From positions 1 to 64,000 of the forward strand of contig NZ_VYQE01000004.1 in NCBI RefSeq assembly GCF_008710275.1: a DNA stretch of 64,000 nt, written 5' to 3'. Position numbers and translations under genes: made by a program. Position 1 is the first letter of the stretch. Each line of letters starts with the position of its first letter. The stretch comes from Histidinibacterium aquaticum. GTDB lineage: Bacteria > Pseudomonadota > Alphaproteobacteria > Rhodobacterales > Rhodobacteraceae. Shown in pieces: positions 60,601 to 64,000 of the stretch. The notes under the pieces were generated by a model. It was given only the letters and a program-made list of their open reading frames with translations. It did no database searches and was not told where the DNA came from.

Positions 60601-63061
60601 CACCCAGCCGCCAGAGCGCGTGGCCGATCGCGCTGAGGCTGACGACGGTCTCATTCGCCATGAAGACGATCTCGAGGATCCAGCGGCCGGCGTGATCGCG
60701 CAGCCGTCTCCAGCGATCCTGGACCGTGCCGCGCCGGCGCCCGCGCGATATGCCGGAGACGACGTGGGTGACGAGGTAGCTACCCGGGGCGGCCACCGTC
60801 AGAAAGGTCCAGAGCGGCGCCAGACCCGGCATCGCGAGCCACCCGCAGAGCGCAAGCAGGACGAGCGAGGGCGCGATCAGGCTCCGGCGAAGGTTGTCGA
60901 CGATCTTCCAGCGATCCAGCGCACGGAAGCGCTTGCGCAGGCGACGTCCTCCGCGGCCGGGCGGGGTGCGGCCGAGCCAGGGCAGGAGCTGCCAGTCGCC
61001 CCGGATCCAGCGATGCATGCGCTTGGCGAAGTCCGGGTAGCGCGCCGGAAAAGCCTCGTAGAACACGACGTCGGAGGCGAGCGCCGCTCGCCCGTGGAGC
61101 CCCTCGAACAGGTCGTGGCTCAGGAGGGCGTTCTCCGGCACGCGACCATCGAGACTGCGCCGGAAGGCGTCGGGGTCGTAGGCTCCCTTGCCGGCGTAGA
61201 TGCCTTCTCCGAAGAGGTCCTGATACACGTCGGAGACGGCGCGGCTGTAGATGTCGATCGCCGTGTCGCCGGTATAGAGCCGCGTGAAGGGGGAGGCAGC
61301 GCCGGCATCGGGCGAAATCTCCACCCTCGGCTGTATCACGGTGTAGCCCGCGACCACGCGGCCGCTTTGCCCGTCGAACTCGGCCCGGTTCAGCGGGTGC
61401 GCCAATGCCCCGAGCAGCTTGTGGACCGACCCCGGGGGCGCGACGGTGTCGGTGTCGAGCGTGACGACGAACCGCGCCTTCCTCAGTCGCTCGATATCGC
61501 CTTCCATGACCGGGAAGGCGGCCTCTGCTTCACCATCGAGAAGTTCGTTGAACTGCTCGATCTTGCCGCGCTTTCTTTCCCAGGCCATCCACCGGCGCTC
61601 GCCCCGGCACCAGCTGCGCCGCCGGTGAAGCAGAACGAAGGGACGGTGCTCGGCATAGCGTCGGTTCAGCCCGCGGATGCCCTCGATCAACGCGCTCTCG
61701 ACAGCCGCGTCGCCTTCGGCCACCTCGGTCGGGGCATCGGCGGGGTCGCTCAGCAGAGCGTAGCTGAGCCGCCTGTCGGTATTGGTCAGCATGTGCCGTT
61801 CGAGCTGCGACAGGACCGCCTTGGCGTCGGCGGCTGTTCTCAGGATGGCCGGGACGATGACGGCCGCCTCCACGCCCTCCGGCAGCCCCTTCGAGAAATC
61901 CATCTTCGGCAGGATCCTCGGCGGCACGATCTGCGTGACCAGCCAGTTGACGACGGTGACAGCGATGATCGACGCGGGCATCAGGAGCAGTAGTCCCACG
62001 AGGACGAGAACGAGGCCGCCCACCCCGTTGAGCGCCAGGACGCCAAGGGGCAGCAGAAGCGACAGGACCGCGAGGAAAACGAGCGCTGTGGCGTAGCAGG
62101 GCCCGGGTCTGCGGAGCACGAACCGCCGAAGGGCCGCATCGCGGTGGCTTCGATACCCGATCAGCCGCTCGAAATCGCGCCGGCCATCGTCCACGAGCCA
62201 CCAACCCACATGCCGACGGCGCATCCCCGCATCTTGGACCCCGCACAATCGGATGGCCTCGACGGCGATCTCGAGTTCCGGGCGCCCCGACCCCTCGGCG
62301 AGATCCTCGACGGCACCGCGATATCGGTCCCGGGTCTCGAAATCCATTCCGGCATAGAGGCCACAGGGCGCCCCTCGCAGCACCGCCTCTACCCGGCTGG
62401 TCTCTTCGACGAAGTCCGGCCAGTCGATCCGCTCCAACGCTGAGAGCGCGACGATCGAGCGAGAGATCGCCTCGGTCGGATCGCGGTTGGGGTGGTGCCG
62501 GCGCCCCCTGTCCTCGATCGGATCGAACGGCGGAACGAGGGTGGGGACAATGTGGGAGAACGCCGAGACGATCTGCTCGAGCGTCACCAGCCGCAGCATG
62601 GTCGGAAACGCCCAGAGTTCCGCCAGCGAGAAGCCCTCCTCGCCCTGGAAATCCTCTACGAAGGCCTTGGCACTCTCGACATCCACCTGCGCATGCGTGG
62701 AGTCGAGGTAGTCGGCAGCTGCCACGAAGACCCGGGGCGCTCCCCGGGCCTCCGGCAGCGCCGACCTGGCGAGCCGCCGATAGAAGGCGGGCGACATGTC
62801 CTCGCGCACCTGACGCACCGCGCGACGGACATGGTACTCATTGTCGAGCAGCCATTCCGCCGCCTTCGAGGCTTCCGGCGGAGGCATCCGGCACTGCGCC
62901 CGGGCATCGTCCAGCCAGGCGGGGAGCCGGCCCAGGTGTTTCAGCGCGGGAAGCTCATTCGGGGCGCCGGGCGAAACCGTCGCGCGGCGTCCGGCCGGTC
63001 GGTCGCCGCTGCCTTTGGCCTCGGACGACGGATCGGCCGTCTCGGTCACCGGCCTTGCCAC
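54680..63061 (-). CDS. Cyclic beta-1,2-glucan synthase (NdvB/Cgs-like)
   Basis: 2793 residues, the length of NdvB/Cgs proteins. An N-terminal cytosolic domain is followed by membrane segments near 325-375 and 780-900. Between them is the GT84 glucosyltransferase (DxD in RFVVTLDTDTVAPPGSVHKL, about 535) with HDLFEGLHGRAAL, and KRMHRWIRGDWQLLPWL, which resembles a QxxRW motif. A glycoamylase-like domain lies near 970-1400. The C-terminal GH94 phosphorylase domain carries the acid site IGSGDWNDGMDRVG (about 2463). Makes and cyclises beta-1,2-glucans for the periplasm, used in osmotic adaptation and host contact. GTG start at 63061, overlapping the preceding usp gene by 16 bases. Confidence 0.93.
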   Translation of the reverse strand: MARPVTETADPSSEAKGSGDRPAGRRATVSPGAPNELPALKHLGRLPAWLDDARAQCRMPPPEASKAAEWLLDNEYHVRRAVRQVREDMSPAFYRRLARSALPEARGAPRVFVAAADYLDSTHAQVDVESAKAFVEDFQGEEGFSLAELWAFPTMLRLVTLEQIVSAFSHIVPTLVPPFDPIEDRGRRHHPNRDPTEAISRSIVALSALERIDWPDFVEETSRVEAVLRGAPCGLYAGMDFETRDRYRGAVEDLAEGSGRPELEIAVEAIRLCGVQDAGMRRRHVGWWLVDDGRRDFERLIGYRSHRDAALRRFVLRRPGPCYATALVFLAVLSLLLPLGVLALNGVGGLVLVLVGLLLLMPASIIAVTVVNWLVTQIVPPRILPKMDFSKGLPEGVEAAVIVPAILRTAADAKAVLSQLERHMLTNTDRRLSYALLSDPADAPTEVAEGDAAVESALIEGIRGLNRRYAEHRPFVLLHRRRSWCRGERRWMAWERKRGKIEQFNELLDGEAEAAFPVMEGDIERLRKARFVVTLDTDTVAPPGSVHKLLGALAHPLNRAEFDGQSGRVVAGYTVIQPRVEISPDAGAASPFTRLYTGDTAIDIYSRAVSDVYQDLFGEGIYAGKGAYDPDAFRRSLDGRVPENALLSHDLFEGLHGRAALASDVVFYEAFPARYPDFAKRMHRWIRGDWQLLPWLGRTPPGRGGRRLRKRFRALDRWKIVDNLRRSLIAPSLVLLALCGWLAMPGLAPLWTFLTVAAPGSYLVTHVVSGISRGRRRGTVQDRWRRLRDHAGRWILEIVFMANETVVSLSAIGHALWRLGVSRRGLLEWTTAAQAATEGSGRRARYWRDMAGAPLVSVGLLAVLVAWAPTALPGAAPLLLLWFASPEVAFRICQPWPPSRKELTEADRTWLRGIGRRTWAYFETFAGPEDNWLAPDNHQTDPEATTAHRSSPTNIGMQLLSSLAAFDLGFISLRDLAQRTEYALDALDRIERHKGHPVNWFDTRTLVSLEPRYLSTVDSGNLAVALLTLREGLLEAAEGPALSGCLWDGLIDPLGLLSDAAGGLPQEERKPILEVIEKIRTCAEAVREDPVRWRDALTGLLERDLPQLAESMVTALETAQQADPAELHFWFERSRHHAASFLRDLDAFYPWLPLVRGGTDTARTNAPTLPEMPSCRSAEGYSEALSRSWTTEEGPAAGQAVEKSRRALSELRSQVLALASRSEAFAMGMDFRSLYDSETRTFFIGYNLSVDRMDEHRYDLLASEARLASYFAIAKGDVPAEHWFHLGRPISRSSGPLTILSWNGSMFEFLMPALLIRSAPGQLLGQSERAAVEIQRTYGERLGLPWGVSESAFASRDTAKNYQYRAFGVAGLGLRHGLAEDYVVAPYASALALAVSPTSAVRNLRRLERLGIRGQFGFYDAVDFTPSRVIEAGGQTLVKTFMAHHQGMLLSAVENALGEDILVRRFNRDARIAAIDLLLHERIPWEFVPEPLPDAGSVLGEHDKRPVTPLHGWLADEGEKPQFHTIGNGRLAVWLSAAGTGSTWWNGQSLTRHAADLLSDEGSSRIVLRDVGDDRSWDFRRTEDRWVDVTFHPERASYHVQREGISATQEVGVAAADDIEIRRVTLVNHGDTVRDIEVTSYAEPVLAPQAAHDRHPAFSKLFIQSEGLPDAEGILFVRRPRRPEDTPPVMLHRLLRESPSVTFAGMETDRRQLLGRHGTSSRIATAAMSGTTGWTLDPVAALRARVRLDPGARASFAFLTIAAASREEALSTADRYSTAAALDWAFQDAERSAAVEAARYGMSQGQMAEAQALAGYLLRPPLRDAARGEDALPGQPDLWGLGISGDLPIVLVRVTEAENFGLLPSLVRSQRWVRRNGLRFDLLVLGTTASSYEAPIGEKLREALRDAGLDEGLGGNGGVHLHSIDRISPEQVRAVEMLAHLSLDGAVTSLSAALPPLDDETIKPPVFQPGDPGRASEAIEALQRPSNLVCDNGIGGFLADSGDYLIHLEDGQRTPVPWCNVIANDSFGTIVSEAGLGFTWSTNSGEFRLTPWSNDPVTDLQGEALFLRDEESARVWTVTQAPAGDASSCQITHRAGETQWMRASQELVQELSVTVPEEAPVKLVRLKLTNATDRHRRITATYYAEWQLGAVRSAARQVRCGYHASARALTARSGWAPAFADQVAFLAASRPPHAITSDRSAFLGPGGLQRPEGLRRWGPWGRTDAVDDPCAVYQVHLEIEPHGTEEVVFVLGAARGLPELESLVERFTSPEAYVTTKATVAAGWARRLGAVEVETPDETMNLLVNRWLPYQSYASRIQARAGFQQASGGIGFRDQLQDLMAFLHSEPARVRDHIIECARHQFEEGDVLHWWHPPENRGVRTRCSDDMLWLVYATHAYVRATGDESILDEELPCLSAPELAGDEEDRYAAFRTGASTSLLEHCRLALRRASATGSHGLPLIGSGDWNDGMDRVGRYGRGESVWLAWFAAHCGKAYADLADRVGRTEEAAAWRASATDLQQAAERAGWDGAWYRRAFDDEGEPWGSSVNTECRIDSIAQSWAVLSGAPDAPRAEAAVRSAASHLIDPEHRLVRLLAPAFDKTPRDPGYIRAYPPGIRENGGQYTHAATWLGLAFARLGQGEEAYRVFDLINPIRRSATERDMQLYRGEPYVMPADVGGAPPFEGRAGWTWYTGAAAWSWRLAVEGILGLELRDGQLHIAPCLPEAWEGYRATVRGPGGAISVEVRQVGRRHAEASEAVGGPGRTVEFPTDGTTREVRIVCLRDTANAGDRVGLTG

Positions 63062-64000
63062 GAGGCCGCTGGTGGCCTCGGCACGCTTTCTGCAGGCTGA
63101 TGGTTCCTGGTCTCCGGCTGCCGGATCAGCAGCACCGGGGCCAGGGCGCGCGACAGGAGGTACTCCGCCGTGCTGCCGATCGGAAGATCCGGATCATTCC
63201 CGGACCCGCGAGCCGACAGCACAACGAGCTCGCCGCGCTCCTCGCAGATGGCTTTGACGAGCATGCGGCGAGGTTCCGTTCCGGTCAGCCGCCGGAAACG
63301 GTGGCCACTCCTATGGGCCGGCATCAGGCGCGCCAGTTGCCCGATCCGGTCCTCGGCCGAATGCTCGGCGTTCTCCGACTGCTTGGGCGAGAACGACCCC
63401 CGGGTCGGGAAGGCACTTTCGTCACGGGGGGCATCGGTCTCAGGCAGGGCGTGAAGAACGAGGAGCTCGGCTGAACGGCCCCGCGCGATGGCGCTGGCGT
63501 ATCGCAGCGCGACTTCGGACGAGGGTGAACCGTCCATCGGCACGATGATGCGCCGGGGCCGGCTCGGCTCGCCCGCGAGCTCGTCGGGGACGACGAGGAC
63601 CGACCCGCCGAAGGCCTCGACCAGCAGACGGGCGGTGCCACCTAGGCCCCAGCGGTGAGGCGTGCCGTGAATGCCCGCGCCGATCACGAGCAGGTCCGCA
63701 CCGACCCGGCGTGCCTCCTCCTCGACGCGCTCCAGGGCGGATCCGCAGGTGACGATGGGCTGCACCTCCGACATGCCCTCGGCCTCGTCGGAAAGCCGGA
63801 GAAGGTCCGCCACCTCCTCGCGCCGCCGCAGCTCCCAGTCCACAGGGTCGGCGATCTCGGCCCTCGGGTCGTGTGACGGGATCACCCGCAGGGCGGACAA
63901 ACGTGCTTCGGAAAGCTCCGCCAGTATCTTGGCCTCGCGCAGCACGGTGGCGGCGAGCGGCGAGCGGTCGAGGCAGGCCAGAACATGCCCGAACAGCTGG
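63046..64000 (-). CDS. Tandem-domain universal stress protein, 5' end outside the window
   Basis: At least 318 residues; the frame runs off the window's right edge (QLFGHVLACLDRSPLAATVL upstream of the internal GTG at 63945), so the start is unknown. Two UspA domains. The first ends with GADLLVIGAGIHGTPHRWGL, then GGTARLLVEAFGGSVLVVPD. The second starts IIVPMDGSPSSEVALRYASA and ends LVVLSARGSGNDPDLPIGST, followed by AEYLLSRALAPVLLIR. Both show the GxxG-xn-GS/T nucleotide site pattern. It overlaps the start of the glucan synthase gene and is probably co-expressed with it. Confidence 0.9.
   Translation of the reverse strand, partial: QLFGHVLACLDRSPLAATVLREAKILAELSEARLSALRVIPSHDPRAEIADPVDWELRRREEVADLLRLSDEAEGMSEVQPIVTCGSALERVEEEARRVGADLLVIGAGIHGTPHRWGLGGTARLLVEAFGGSVLVVPDELAGEPSRPRRIIVPMDGSPSSEVALRYASAIARGRSAELLVLHALPETDAPRDESAFPTRGSFSPKQSENAEHSAEDRIGQLARLMPAHRSGHRFRRLTGTEPRRMLVKAICEERGELVVLSARGSGNDPDLPIGSTAEYLLSRALAPVLLIRQPETRNHQPAESVPRPPAASWQGR

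Noticed and set aside
54680-63061. Possible frameshift in the glucan synthase gene
   Set aside because: The frame is open across all 2793 codons with the expected domain order, so no frameshift is needed.

Overview
The window is high-GC alphaproteobacterial chromosome, most likely Rhodobacteraceae (Rhodobacter/Roseobacter lineage). The evidence is the petABC operon with Rhodobacter-like residue numbering, the dapF-mtaB pair with a 4-nt overlap, the queG-GST-mtgA run, an NDUFA9-type gene, GTG/TTG starts and many 4-nt stop/start overlaps. No species can be named from sequence alone.

Positions 1 to about 12990 are an accessory, stress-flavoured region of visibly lower GC and looser gene packing. 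It starts with the 3' end of an IS5-type transposase. It carries several very small proteins, two transglutaminase-like genes, a ferritin-like protein, a DUF2254 membrane protein, an Xre regulator divergent from three unknown genes across a large dyad operator, a pentapeptide-repeat protein, a GroEL paralogue without GroES, and a stand-alone receiver protein. It stops at the 3' end of tRNA-Lys(TTT), as expected of an integrated island, although no intact integrase is visible.

From 13 kb onward the sequence is core chromosome. In order: dapF-mtaB, GST and a convergent outer-membrane beta-barrel; the cytochrome bc1 operon petABC; the thiamine transporter thiBPQ under a TPP riboswitch; aroC; GST; a DMT exporter; HU; AMP nucleosidase; topoisomerase IB; DUF1810; an SDR protein; a voltage-gated sodium channel; divergent epmA and efp; a DEAD-box helicase; nicotinamidase; a second DMT exporter; an App1-type phosphatase overlapping a PQQ sugar dehydrogenase; and queG, GST and mtgA.

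At 41.2-50.5 kb lies an unusual glutamate synthase operon, read on the minus strand. gltD is followed by three tandem paralogous secreted four-cysteine proteins, two GFA-fold zinc proteins, gltB and a small monooxygenase. Most junctions are 4-nt overlaps, so expression is probably translationally coupled. I consider the three-paralogue family the best candidate here for something undescribed.

The last part holds uppP, a two-haem cytochrome overlapping an NDUFA9-like gene, tRNA-Leu(CAG), two small genes, a 2793-residue cyclic beta-1,2-glucan synthase, and a universal stress protein running off the right edge. No CRISPR array, rRNA or intact mobile element was seen.
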